From positions 372,001 to 436,000 of the forward strand of contig NZ_JACJSE010000002.1 of the NCBI RefSeq assembly GCF_014698045.1: DNA of 64,000 nt, given 5' to 3'. Positions 23,992 to 33,641 of this stretch are shown here, piece after piece. Made by a program: the position numbers and the translations under genes. The notes below the pieces were generated by a model, which worked only from the letters and a program-made list of their open reading frames with translations, was not told where the DNA came from and searched no databases. This DNA is from Aulosira sp. FACHB-615 (lineage in GTDB: Bacteria; Cyanobacteriota; Cyanobacteriia; Cyanobacteriales; Nostocaceae). Within the stretch, counting starts at the first letter, position 1. Every line of letters begins with the position of its first letter.

Positions 23992-25443
23992 TTATCCACA
24001 ATTTTTTCTCACTTCTAACTTTTGCTGATGGCTAACTTCTAGAGGTAAGAAAATTGTTAAAACTTCGCCATATTGAGGTCTTTGACGCACAATCAGCTTA
24101 CCGCCAATCGCTTGGAACAAGTGTTTAGTAGCATTTAAATTCAAACTAATTGTCCCTGTTTCTGGTTGAAACATCAGTAATTGCCCCAGAGCTTTCCGAA
24201 TTGGTGGTGTAACAAATGTATCTGGCGTTTCCGGGTTTTGGCACTGGAGTTGCGGTGACAATTGCAGCTTGAGTTGATCGCCGGCGGGAATAACTTGTAC
24301 TTGAATATGGCTCCCAGCAGGTAAGCTACGGGTAAAATTCTCCATTAATCCCGTCAGTACCCGATCTAACATTGTCGGATTACTGACTACTGTAGGCAAT
24401 TGTTGGGGAACCACCACTTCTAAGGTGAGGTTGCGTCGAGATGCAGCTTGTTGCCAACGGGGAATACTCTGTTGCAGAACTTGATGCAGCGACATCGGCG
24501 TAAGATGAGTATTAGCCCCTTTTGTAGCAGTACAAGTTTCTAATTCTGCCGCCTTAAACAGCAACTCCATCCGATCAATTTGCTCAGTACACTCATGATC
24601 AATAATTTCTAAGCGGTTAACCACAGCCGCAGGTAAGTCACGCCGCTTGAGTAGCAGACGTGTCATGGTGCGAATGGTAGTTAAGGGAGTGCGAACCTCA
24701 TGAGCAAAGGCTTGCAGCAATTCAACATCGGGAACTGGATGTTGGGTATTGGGAATTGAAGGTTGGGAATGAGGTATGTTGCTTGCGGTTTCCGACTCTT
24801 TCGCAACTTCTGGTTCTGGCAATTCTTGAAGTAGCAACTGACTAAATTGCATCGCAACGCGATAATCCGGCGCGACTGGGGAATATTGCTGTACTAACCC
24901 ATCAAGTTCCGCGCAAAAATCAGGATTAGTCAGCATCACCCGCGCCCCTATGGCTCGCCATGCTTGGTGAACTATTTGGGGTTCAAAGGAAAATGAAAAT
25001 CTTTTGTTGCCATTTTTGCATTCTGCCAAAACCAAGACTAATCGGAATTTCTCTGTAAATACCAAGCAAAACTGCTCGGAAACTAAGGGATCAGCAGGTA
25101 GTATCGGCAGTACTGCTTCTTGAAAAGAATGTTCTTGGGCTACCGTGGTTGTGGTAGGCATTTGAAACGGCATCAAAGCCAAGGGGTTAAAGGGCTTGGC
25201 TGTGAAAGTCACCGTTTGGATGTTTTGAGTTAATATTGGCTGACTAAATAAAGGTGCTGGTGCGGCTAATACTAGTGCTGGTGTAGCCGATGAAGTGATT
25301 GCTAAACTCTCGATTAATAAATGTTCTGTTGCGGCTAAACTCATCCGCCACTGTCGCTCTGCCTTGGCTGGTGAACATTCAGCCATAGTTGATTGACTGT
25401 CGGCTAAAACTTCACTCAGACTTGGCAAGATCCATTCGTACAC
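23992..25443 (-). CDS. Atypical sensor histidine kinase
   Basis: The 483-residue protein has an N-terminal region of unknown fold (about 1-230). A dimerisation/phosphoacceptor domain follows with His248 in FAHEVRTPLTTIRTM. A C-terminal ATPase-like domain starts with MLDRVLTGLMENF and ends with LFQAIGGKLIVRQRPQYGEV. The usual DxGxG motif between them is not recognisable, the region instead reading KLQLSPQLQCQNPE, so ATP binding may be altered. No membrane segment is seen, so it is probably cytoplasmic. It is divergent from the hybrid kinase at 25724 across a 280-bp promoter region, which suggests a shared pathway. The partner regulator is unknown. Confidence 0.78.
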   Translation of the reverse strand: MYEWILPSLSEVLADSQSTMAECSPAKAERQWRMSLAATEHLLIESLAITSSATPALVLAAPAPLFSQPILTQNIQTVTFTAKPFNPLALMPFQMPTTTTVAQEHSFQEAVLPILPADPLVSEQFCLVFTEKFRLVLVLAECKNGNKRFSFSFEPQIVHQAWRAIGARVMLTNPDFCAELDGLVQQYSPVAPDYRVAMQFSQLLLQELPEPEVAKESETASNIPHSQPSIPNTQHPVPDVELLQAFAHEVRTPLTTIRTMTRLLLKRRDLPAAVVNRLEIIDHECTEQIDRMELLFKAAELETCTATKGANTHLTPMSLHQVLQQSIPRWQQAASRRNLTLEVVVPQQLPTVVSNPTMLDRVLTGLMENFTRSLPAGSHIQVQVIPAGDQLKLQLSPQLQCQNPETPDTFVTPPIRKALGQLLMFQPETGTISLNLNATKHLFQAIGGKLIVRQRPQYGEVLTIFLPLEVSHQQKLEVRKNCG

Positions 25444-25723
25444 AGGTTTTCACCCCTTGGTTGAAGAGCGACTAAATTTTGACTACTACTTAAGAGGTTA
25501 TAGTCATTTGTGTACAACAGACAGTCGTATAACCGAACAAGATAGGCGCGATTTCCCCGTCACTTAGGAAAATTTTACATTGCATTTTATAGGGAATAGG
25601 TTACAGGTTATAGGTTATAGGAAGAGAATGTGTTTGACGGAAATGAAAAGCCCGAAAAATCCCATAGATAAAACTACATGGTAATGGGAACAATAAAGCA
25701 TCAATTCCTTGCTCAATACATGA
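25444..25723. promoter_or_regulatory. Divergent promoter region between two kinases
   Basis: This 280-bp region separates the oppositely oriented kinase starts, so promoters for both should lie here. It contains ATAGGTTACAGGTTATAGG, a run of AGGTTA-type direct repeats at about 25592-25622. I cannot assign individual promoter boxes. Confidence 0.45.
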
Positions 25724-28700
25724 ATGCTTAACCAAACAACATCTTTCACGGCATCAGAACTGAAATCTGCGATCGTTCCCCATCCGCTCATCGTGACACC
25801 AGCGACACTGGTAACGGAAGTGATTAACCAAATGAGTGGTATTCGCAATATTTGTGATGCTACTCCGCGTTTGGGTGAGCAACTAGATAAAGTTTATCTA
25901 GAAGCACGCTCCAGTTGCGTATTAGTAGTAGAAGATGGCAGCTTAATCGGGATCTTCACAGAAAGGGATGTTGTGCGGTTGAGTGCAGAACAGCATTCTT
26001 TGGCAAATTTGGCAATTCGGGAAGTGATGATTTCTCCAGTCGTCACCCTACACGAATCTGATTTTACAGATTTATTTTCGGCGGTGAATTTGCTCCAGCA
26101 GTACCATATCCGCCATATACCCATTTTGAATGAGCAGGAGCAGGTGGTAGGGCTAGTAACCCATGAAAGTCTCAGCTATGCCTGTCGTCCGGTGGATTTG
26201 TTGCGGTTGCGGTTGGTATCGGAGGTGATGATTACTGAGGTAATTTGTGCCTCTGCTGATAGTTCGATGTTAGCGATCGCTCAACTGTTGGCTAAACATC
26301 GCATTAGTTCGGTAATGATTGTAGACACTGGTGGTAACGAAATTCAACCACTGCAATTTCCTCTGGGAATTATTACCGAGCGTGACATTGTGCAGTTTCA
26401 AGCCTTGGGCTTGAACTTGAAACATTGCCTAGCTCAGATAGTCATGAGTTCACCAGTATTTACAGTCAAACCCCATGACTCTTTGTTAATTGTGCAGCAA
26501 ATCATGGAACAACGCTTAATTAGAAGGTTGGCAGTCATTGGCAAACAAGGTGAACTCTTTGGAATTGTTACCCAAAGCAATCTGCTACAAGCACTCAACC
26601 CCTTAGAACTATACAAGTTAACAGGAATACTAGAAAAAAGGGTGGTGCAATTAGAAGCCGAACATCTGGCTACCTTAGAAAGTCACACTGTGGAACGAGA
26701 ACAACAAGTTGACTTACAGACAAGCACCCTCCAAGCCAAAATCAGCCAGGAAAATTTAATTGCAGAAATCGCCGTCCAAATTCGCTCTTCTCTGAGTTTG
26801 CAAACTATTTTAAACACCACAGTCGAAAAGGTGCGGCATTTATTAGGCTGCGATCGCGTTAATATTTGGCAATTTCATCTAGATGGGCAAATGACGGTGG
26901 TGGCCGAATCTACCAACTCAACACTATCACTGGTGGGTGAACAAATTCATGACCCCTGCTTTTCGCTACATAACACAGATAGTTATCGCCAGGGAAAAAT
27001 TCGTGTTGTCTCAGATATCTACACAACACCATTATCTGATTGTCACCGCCAGATGCTGATACGCCTGCAAACAAGAGCCAAAATTTTAGTGCCACTGTTG
27101 TGCGGTGATCAATTATGGGGTTTACTAAATGCAACTGAAAGTCAACACCCCCGTGAGTGGCAACCAGAAGAAATTGAACTGCTACAAATGTTATCAGTGC
27201 ATTTAGCGATCGCACTTCAGCAAGCTACAACTCACCAAAAACTCCAAGATGAACTGCGCGATCGACAACGCATTGAATTGACTTTACAAAAATTGGTTGA
27301 AGGTACAGCCGCCGTCACTGGTGAGGAATTTTTTCCCGCCTTAGTCAGCCACATTGCCGAAGCTTTAAATGTCTCCTATGTGCTTGTTACGGAAAAACTC
27401 GACAATCAACTACATACCTTGGGCTTTTGGGCAAATGGAGCCTTGCAACCACCAATTTCCTACCCTATGGCTCTAACTCCTTGCGAATATGCTTTGAATA
27501 ACGGGGAATTTTACTGCCAAAACCAAGTCCAAGCTTTTTTCCCTGACGATTTAGACTTAGTAAATATGCAAGCAGACAGTTATCTGGGAATTGCCCTCAA
27601 AGATAATGAAGGTAATAGCATTGGCACTCTGTGTATTTTAGATTTACAACCCATACAGGACAATCAATATACTGAAGCCATCCCAATTCTCCAAGTATTT
27701 GCAGCCAGAGCCGCCGCAGAATTACAGCGCAAAGCCGCCAATCAAGCACTACAACGTTTGAACCAAGACTTAGAGCAGAAAATTGCACAGCGCACCCAAG
27801 AACTCCAGGCGCGAGAAGCACAATTACGAGATTTCTTTGACAACGCCACCGATTTAATTCAAAGCATTGCCCCGGATGGGCGAATTTTATTTGTAAATCG
27901 GGCATGGAAGGAAGCTTTGGGATATGACGATAGCGACTTGGAGCAGTTATCAATTTTCCAAGTCATTCATCCCGATGAATTGGTACATTGCCAAACAGCA
28001 ATGCACAGCTTGTTTGCAGGCACTTTGTGTTTAGGTATCGAAACCAGATTTCTCACCAAAGCCGGCAGAGAAATTATTGTTGAGGGGAATGTGAATTGTC
28101 AATGGCAAAATGGACTGCCGATCGCCACACAAGGTATTTTTCGAGATATTACCGCTCGTAAACAAACCGAGAAAACAATTTATCTCCAAATACAACGGGA
28201 AAAACTACTGCGAGAAATTTCCCAAAGGATTCGTGAATCATTAGACTTACAAACGATTTTTAACACTGCTTGTCAGGAAATTCGCCAAGTAATTCAAGCT
28301 GATCGGGTGGGTATTTTCAAGTTTTATCCTGACTCCAACTTTGATGACGGCGAATTTGTGGCGGAATCAGTAGGTGAGCGTTTTAATTCAGTTGTCGCCA
28401 TTCCCATACATGATCACTGCTTTGGCAAAAATTATTCCTCCCTTTATGCCAAAGGCCGATTTTTTGCGGTTGATGATATATACAAAAGAGGAATGAGTTC
28501 TTGTCACAGCGATATTTTGGCTGAGTTTCAAGTGCGGAGTAATTTGGTGATGCCGTTACTTTGTGGTGATGAATTGTGGGGTTTGTTGTGTATTCATCAA
28601 TGTGGCAAAACTCGCTCTTGGCGACAGTCGGAGATTGAGTTTACCCAAGAATTATCCTACCAGTTAGCGATCGCCATTCAACAAGCCAATCTCTACGAAA

Positions 28701-30592
28701 AAATTCAGGCAGAATTGTTAGTCCGCCAACGAGCCGAAGCGAAAATTGCCTTGCAACTGCGACGACAAGAAACCCTAGAAATTATCGTCCAAAAAATTCG
28801 TGAGTCATTAGATATTCACGAAATCCTCGCAACGGTAACTCAACAAGTAAAAGAGGTATTACATTGCGATCGTGTGATCGTCTTCCGGCTGTTTGCTAAC
28901 GGTAAGAGCCAAATTGTCGAAGAAGCTATATCTGAGGGATTGCCTAGACTCAAAGACCAACACTGGGAAAATGAAACTTGGTCTCAAGAAATCCTTGATT
29001 ATTATTGGCAAGGCAAACCGCGCATTGTCTGTGATGTTATGCAAGATATCTGGACAAAGTGCCTAGTAGAATATTCCCAGACAGGTCAAATTCAGTCCAA
29101 AATCGTCGCACCAATTCTTCAAGAAGTGCGAGACAGCGAAGATCATCGCTGGGTGACTCCTTGGGCAAATAACAAACTCTGGGGCGTTTTAGTTGTTCAT
29201 GCTTGCCAAGAAAAACGTGTCTGGAAAGATTCAGAAGCACAAGTTCTCCAACAAATTGCCAATCAGTTAGCGATCGCCATTCAGCAAGCAAGTTTATTTC
29301 AACAATTACAACTAGAACTCGCCGAACGCCAGCAAGCAGAGGCAAAACTCACCGAAAGCAATCAAAAACTAGCAATTTCTAACGAAGAACTAGCTCGCGC
29401 TACCCGTCTCAAAGATGAATTTTTAGCCAACATGAGTCATGAACTCCGCACTCCCCTCAATGCCATTTTGGGAATGACGGAAGGGCTACAAGAGGAAGTG
29501 TTTGGCATTATCAATGAGCAACAACTCAAAGCATTACAAACCATTGAGCGCAGTGGTTCCCATTTACTAGAGTTAATTAACGATATTTTAGACTTGTCCA
29601 AAATTGAAGCCGGGCAGATCAAACTTGACTACCTCTGGACTTCCGTGAATCATCTGTGCCAATCCAGTCTGGCATTTATCAAACAGCAGGCATTACGCAA
29701 GCAAATTCAAGTTGAACTAAAATTGCCAATGAATCTCCCAGAAATACTGGTAGATGAACGGCGGATTCGTCAAGTGTTGTTGAATCTGTTGAACAACGCC
29801 GTCAAATTTACTCCCGATGGCGGACGCATCACCTTGGCAGTAACGCAAATTTCCTCCCCGATATCAACTAGCGATGCAACGATGCAACACTTCTTGCACT
29901 TCGCCATCCAAGATACCGGCATTGGGATTTCACCAGAAAATATCCAGAAACTCTTTCAGCCTTTTGTGCAGATTGACAGCGCCTTAAATCGGCAATATAC
30001 AGGTACAGGTTTAGGGCTGGCATTAGTCAAACAAATTGTCGAACTTCACGGTGGCCGGGTGGGACTGACGAGTGAATTAGGCGTGGGTAGTTGTTTTACA
30101 GTCGATCTACCCTGTCATCCTAGTGCTGATCTTGCACCGGAAATCATCACCAATTATCAAGTAATTAATACTCCAGAAGCTTGCTGCTGCAACACCAATG
30201 AATCACCAAGTCTTACCCCCCTCATCTTGCTGGTAGAAGATAACGAAGCCAATATTAGTACAGTTTCTAGCTACCTCGAAGCCAAGGGGTATCGCATTGT
30301 GCTGGCTAATAACGGTCAAGAAGCCATTGACTTGACAACAGCACACCGTCCTGACTTAATTTTGATGGATATTCAAATGCCAGGAATCGACGGTTTAGAA
30401 GCAATTCGACAAATTCGCCAAAATCCTGAGTTTGTCAATACTCCCATTATTGCCCTGACAGCCTTGGCTATGAGTGGCGATCGCGATCGCTGTTTAGCCG
30501 CAGGTGCTAACGACTACCTCTGCAAACCTGTCAAACTCAAGCAACTAGCAACCTTGATTAAAAAGTTTTTCACAGACGAAGAGGTGATCTAG
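25724..30592 (+). CDS. Hybrid histidine kinase with CBS, GAF, PAS and receiver domains
   Basis: The 1622-residue protein has four CBS motifs in two pairs (about 20-300), GAF1 (342-502), GAF2 (529-669), PAS (696-812), GAF3 (824-992), GAF4 (1014-1189), a coiled coil, a HisKA domain with phosphoacceptor His1239 (NMSHELRTPLNA), HATPase (1344-1462, NLLNNAVKFTPDG and TGTGLGLALVKQ) and a receiver domain (1498-1620) with Asp1549 (LILMDIQMPG). It is soluble. GAF1 and GAF3 carry a Cys-His pair (Cys440 and Cys927) where bilin-binding cyanobacteriochrome GAFs have theirs; GAF4 has Cys1113 without the His. Light or redox sensing is possible but unproven. CBS domains often bind adenine nucleotides. Confidence 0.9.
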   Translation: MLNQTTSFTASELKSAIVPHPLIVTPATLVTEVINQMSGIRNICDATPRLGEQLDKVYLEARSSCVLVVEDGSLIGIFTERDVVRLSAEQHSLANLAIREVMISPVVTLHESDFTDLFSAVNLLQQYHIRHIPILNEQEQVVGLVTHESLSYACRPVDLLRLRLVSEVMITEVICASADSSMLAIAQLLAKHRISSVMIVDTGGNEIQPLQFPLGIITERDIVQFQALGLNLKHCLAQIVMSSPVFTVKPHDSLLIVQQIMEQRLIRRLAVIGKQGELFGIVTQSNLLQALNPLELYKLTGILEKRVVQLEAEHLATLESHTVEREQQVDLQTSTLQAKISQENLIAEIAVQIRSSLSLQTILNTTVEKVRHLLGCDRVNIWQFHLDGQMTVVAESTNSTLSLVGEQIHDPCFSLHNTDSYRQGKIRVVSDIYTTPLSDCHRQMLIRLQTRAKILVPLLCGDQLWGLLNATESQHPREWQPEEIELLQMLSVHLAIALQQATTHQKLQDELRDRQRIELTLQKLVEGTAAVTGEEFFPALVSHIAEALNVSYVLVTEKLDNQLHTLGFWANGALQPPISYPMALTPCEYALNNGEFYCQNQVQAFFPDDLDLVNMQADSYLGIALKDNEGNSIGTLCILDLQPIQDNQYTEAIPILQVFAARAAAELQRKAANQALQRLNQDLEQKIAQRTQELQAREAQLRDFFDNATDLIQSIAPDGRILFVNRAWKEALGYDDSDLEQLSIFQVIHPDELVHCQTAMHSLFAGTLCLGIETRFLTKAGREIIVEGNVNCQWQNGLPIATQGIFRDITARKQTEKTIYLQIQREKLLREISQRIRESLDLQTIFNTACQEIRQVIQADRVGIFKFYPDSNFDDGEFVAESVGERFNSVVAIPIHDHCFGKNYSSLYAKGRFFAVDDIYKRGMSSCHSDILAEFQVRSNLVMPLLCGDELWGLLCIHQCGKTRSWRQSEIEFTQELSYQLAIAIQQANLYEKIQAELLVRQRAEAKIALQLRRQETLEIIVQKIRESLDIHEILATVTQQVKEVLHCDRVIVFRLFANGKSQIVEEAISEGLPRLKDQHWENETWSQEILDYYWQGKPRIVCDVMQDIWTKCLVEYSQTGQIQSKIVAPILQEVRDSEDHRWVTPWANNKLWGVLVVHACQEKRVWKDSEAQVLQQIANQLAIAIQQASLFQQLQLELAERQQAEAKLTESNQKLAISNEELARATRLKDEFLANMSHELRTPLNAILGMTEGLQEEVFGIINEQQLKALQTIERSGSHLLELINDILDLSKIEAGQIKLDYLWTSVNHLCQSSLAFIKQQALRKQIQVELKLPMNLPEILVDERRIRQVLLNLLNNAVKFTPDGGRITLAVTQISSPISTSDATMQHFLHFAIQDTGIGISPENIQKLFQPFVQIDSALNRQYTGTGLGLALVKQIVELHGGRVGLTSELGVGSCFTVDLPCHPSADLAPEIITNYQVINTPEACCCNTNESPSLTPLILLVEDNEANISTVSSYLEAKGYRIVLANNGQEAIDLTTAHRPDLILMDIQMPGIDGLEAIRQIRQNPEFVNTPIIALTALAMSGDRDRCLAAGANDYLCKPVKLKQLATLIKKFFTDEEVI

Positions 30593-30697
30593 TAGGTCAA
30601 TCACTAATTATGTAGGGTATGGGGATGATAAATGTGGGTTGTTGATCAGGGGGACAAGGGAGACAGGGCAGACAAGGGAGATAAGGGGCTAATTTTG

Positions 30698-31288
30698 TTA
30701 ATCCAAACGTTCTGATGAATTGGCTGAATTTTTCAACCGCGCATACTGTGGTTTACAAGGGCTACCCCAACAAACTTGTCCAGGGGGCATATTAGCAAAT
30801 ACAGTACTACGAGCGCCAATCACAGCATTTGCACCAATTTCGACTCCAGGGCCAACAAAACAATCGGCTGTAATCCATACCCCGTTATTAATAGTAATTG
30901 GTGCTGTTTTTAACCCAAAAGCCGGATCTTGGATGTCGTGGCTACCCGTACATAAGTAGGTTTTTTGGGAAATCACACAGTGTTCACCGATATTAATTTT
31001 ATCCAAGCTGTATAAAACTACATCATCACCAATCCAACTGTAGTCACCAATGGTAACTTTCCACGGATACGTGAAGCGGGCTGTGGGTCGAATTAATACA
31101 CCTTGACCAATACGCGCCCCGAATAGTCGCAGCAAAAAGCAACGCAAACCATTAAAAGGATGAGGAGTTAAGGGAAAGGCGATCGCCTGTACAAACCACC
31201 ACAACAAAACATACCAGCCTGGACGACCACGGTCAAACCAGGATTGGTCATACTTGCGTAAATCTACAAAGGATTGGTTATTTGTCAT
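30698..31288 (-). CDS. WcaF-type acetyltransferase (hexapeptide repeat)
   Basis: The 196-residue protein is a left-handed beta-helix acyltransferase of the WcaF/NodL type, with LFGARIGQGVLIRPTARF, VTIGDYSWIGDDVVLYSL and the active-site region YLCTGSHDIQDPAF. The C-terminal WGSPCKPQ matches the usual GNPAK position. It probably O-acetylates sugar units of an exported polysaccharide. It follows two glycosyltransferase genes on the same strand. Similar genes occur in the hormogonium polysaccharide loci of Nostoc, but I cannot confirm orthology. A terminator-like hairpin separates it from the gene upstream. Confidence 0.85.
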   Translation of the reverse strand: MTNNQSFVDLRKYDQSWFDRGRPGWYVLLWWFVQAIAFPLTPHPFNGLRCFLLRLFGARIGQGVLIRPTARFTYPWKVTIGDYSWIGDDVVLYSLDKINIGEHCVISQKTYLCTGSHDIQDPAFGLKTAPITINNGVWITADCFVGPGVEIGANAVIGARSTVFANMPPGQVCWGSPCKPQYARLKNSANSSERLD

Positions 31289-31317
31289 TGGTCATTTGTT
31301 ATTCGTCATTGGTCAAT

Positions 31318-31356
31318 AAATAAAAGAGACTGGGTAGTATGATTTTCCCAGTCTCT
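31318..31356 (-). terminator. Terminator-like hairpin between glycosyltransferase and acetyltransferase genes
   Basis: AGAGACTGGG and CCCAGTCTCT form a perfect 10-bp stem with a 12-base loop. Read on the minus strand it is followed by TTTATTTATTG, a weak U-tract. It would end or reduce transcription from the glycosyltransferase genes before the acetyltransferase gene. Confidence 0.6.
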
Positions 31357-31447
31357 CACGTCTAAATAAAGCACCGATGATCAATTGCTCTCAAACTGAC
31401 TATACGGATTTCTTCATTTCAGACTTCATACTTTATACTTCAGACTT

Positions 31448-32389
31448 CTAAACTGCCGTTTGCTCAATTTTTTGGGGGAGAGATGGTGGTGCAGATTTAG
31501 CAGTATTGGCTGTATTTAATTTACCGCCACAACTGCGTAATTCATACAGTTTCACGCCAATTTGATATTCATATTGACTGAGTAGGCGGCCATAAATATA
31601 TCCGGCTCTGCCATCTAAAAAACCACGCTGAATAATATAGAACAAAATAAACCGTAAAATTGGTTTAAAAGGCAAATGTACCCAGACTTTCTTGAGAAAA
31701 CGTTTACGTTGAACGGCATCACCAAATAAGTTAGCGCCAATTGTACCTGTGTCACCTAGACCAGTAAGCAGATTGTAATAAACTCTCGCTTCCCAATTAG
31801 AATAGCGGTTGTGTCTTTCTAGCCAGTGGAACAAATCACGAAAGTCTTCATGGAGCATATCATTGTTGAGATATCCCACTTGCCCTTGTAAAATCACATG
31901 TTCGTGAACTTCGTTATCACCAGTATTAGGGATATCTTCGGTATTGAGGTTTTCGTAACGACCAGCTTTGTGTTTAAACAAACGCAAATTCCAATCAGGA
32001 TATTTCCCACCATGACGAATCCATTGACCTAAGAAAAATACGCGGCGATTGAGATAATAACCGCTATATTCTTCATTTTGAATTGCTTGAGCAATTTCAT
32101 CCCATAATTCGGGAGTAATGCGTTCATCGCAATCAACAATTAGTACCCATTCGTTACGGAAAGGTAAGTTATCTAAAGACCAATTTTTCTTTTTCGGCCA
32201 GCGTCCATTGAAGTGAAACTGTACAACATTCGCACCGTAACTATTAGCAATTTCTAAGCTTTTATCAGTGCTTTGAGAATCAACAATAAAGATTTCATCT
32301 GCTCTTTGGAGACTGGTCAAACAAGCCGGTAAATTGGCTTCTTCGTTTTTGGCAGGAATTAAGACTGAGACGGGAATTTTAGAGGACAT
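31448..32389 (-). CDS. Family 2 glycosyltransferase (WaaE/KdtX-like)
   Basis: The 313-residue protein has the GT-A fold signature of family 2: VSVLIPAKNEEANLPACL, DEIFIVDSQSTDKS and the metal-binding VLIVDCDERI. The downstream GGKYPDWNLRLFK and VHEHVILQG are typical of the WaaE/KdtX group, which adds glucose in a beta linkage. No transmembrane domain is obvious, apart from a hydrophobic stretch near ILRFILFYIIQRGF that may associate with the membrane. It lies 15 bp downstream of another family 2 gene and probably helps build a surface polysaccharide. Confidence 0.88.
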   Translation of the reverse strand: MSSKIPVSVLIPAKNEEANLPACLTSLQRADEIFIVDSQSTDKSLEIANSYGANVVQFHFNGRWPKKKNWSLDNLPFRNEWVLIVDCDERITPELWDEIAQAIQNEEYSGYYLNRRVFFLGQWIRHGGKYPDWNLRLFKHKAGRYENLNTEDIPNTGDNEVHEHVILQGQVGYLNNDMLHEDFRDLFHWLERHNRYSNWEARVYYNLLTGLGDTGTIGANLFGDAVQRKRFLKKVWVHLPFKPILRFILFYIIQRGFLDGRAGYIYGRLLSQYEYQIGVKLYELRSCGGKLNTANTAKSAPPSLPQKIEQTAV

Positions 32390-32404
32390 ATATGTTGTTA
32401 TTTG

Positions 32405-33337
32405 TTATTTTTTATGGGATGTAGACAGCAGACCCTGAATAGCAGCATTTAAATAACCTATTTGACAATATGTATACACAAGTTTGTCGAAGCGTTCTGC
32501 TGGGTCAGAAAAATACTGTAATGATTTATATAAACCCCGAATCAAACGCTCACTACCGCGTAATAATTGACGGCTCCCTGTTTTGCCTGCAAGTTGTTCT
32601 CGGTAGCATTCACTGATACCTTGCCACCAGCCGCGATTCAAAAACCAAGAGCGATTGAGCCGTTCGGGTGCAACGTTATGCGCTACTAAAGCTTCTGGCA
32701 GATAGGCAACTTGCCAGCCATGCTGGAGGGCAAATTCGGTCATTTGCAATTCTTCATTAGATAACAAGTTTTTGCCGACTCGACCAAGATGGGGGTCAAA
32801 ACCACCAATTTCTGCCAAAAAGCTCTGTCGGATAGAATAATTTAAGCCTCTGGGGGTTAAGCCCGGTTGATCAATATAAACTATTTTGTCACCTAGATCA
32901 TAAGCTCCCAAATTGCCGGCTAACCCAGAAGATAGCCATTTGGGTGGTTGGATTGTCGGTGGCCATAAAAGTGTGACTTTGCCACCCGCGATCGCTAGTT
33001 TGGGGTTGCTTTGATAGGCAGAATACAATACTTGCAACCAGCGATCGCTGGCGACCGCATCATCATCTAAATAAGCCAGAATTTCGGCACGCGCAACTTT
33101 AGCACCAGTGTTCCGGGCAACAGATAAGCCGGTGGTGGGTTCAAAGATATACTTTAAACGGGCATTGCAGGCTCTTTGTTCGACAACTTCGCGGGTGCGA
33201 TCGCTGGAGTTGTTATCTACTACTATCACCTCAAAATCGCCAGCAAAGTCCTGCGCCAACAGGCTATCAATTGCCGCACCTAAATAGGTATCTCGATTGT
33301 GAGTACAGATAATGGCAGAGATTTGGATGTCTGACAT
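32405..33337 (-). CDS. Family 2 glycosyltransferase
   Basis: The start at ATG 33337 gives a 310-residue protein beginning MSDIQISAIICTHNRDTYLG; an upstream in-frame ATG at 33421 would add 28 residues that do not look like family sequence. Motifs are FEVIVVDNNSSDRT, GLSVARNTG and AYLDDDAVAS (DXD), plus the acceptor-site acidic LSNEELQM. It is a typical inverting GT2 for exopolysaccharide or O-antigen-like synthesis. It is the first gene of a minus-strand group with 31448 and perhaps 30698. Confidence 0.87.
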   Translation of the reverse strand: MSDIQISAIICTHNRDTYLGAAIDSLLAQDFAGDFEVIVVDNNSSDRTREVVEQRACNARLKYIFEPTTGLSVARNTGAKVARAEILAYLDDDAVASDRWLQVLYSAYQSNPKLAIAGGKVTLLWPPTIQPPKWLSSGLAGNLGAYDLGDKIVYIDQPGLTPRGLNYSIRQSFLAEIGGFDPHLGRVGKNLLSNEELQMTEFALQHGWQVAYLPEALVAHNVAPERLNRSWFLNRGWWQGISECYREQLAGKTGSRQLLRGSERLIRGLYKSLQYFSDPAERFDKLVYTYCQIGYLNAAIQGLLSTSHKK

Positions 33338-33641
33338 AGGATTAAGTTTAACAACAGAGAATTCAGGACTCAGGAGGAGGCAGTGCGGTGGATGGTTACT
33401 GTATTCACAGTGAAACACCACACACTCATCAAAGATTCAGTGGTTGAACAATCAGTGCAGGATTATACCTATTACTTATTGCTTCTGAATTCTGAATTCT
33501 GCATTCTGTATTCTTTTTTAAGTTGTCACCCTTGGATTTGAGACTACAGTCTTCTATCCAACGGTCGCCTGCTCTGTGCTAATCTATAACAAAAAATTCC
33601 AACCCACCAACCGCGTTTCTTCGGAATTCGTCTTTAATTCT

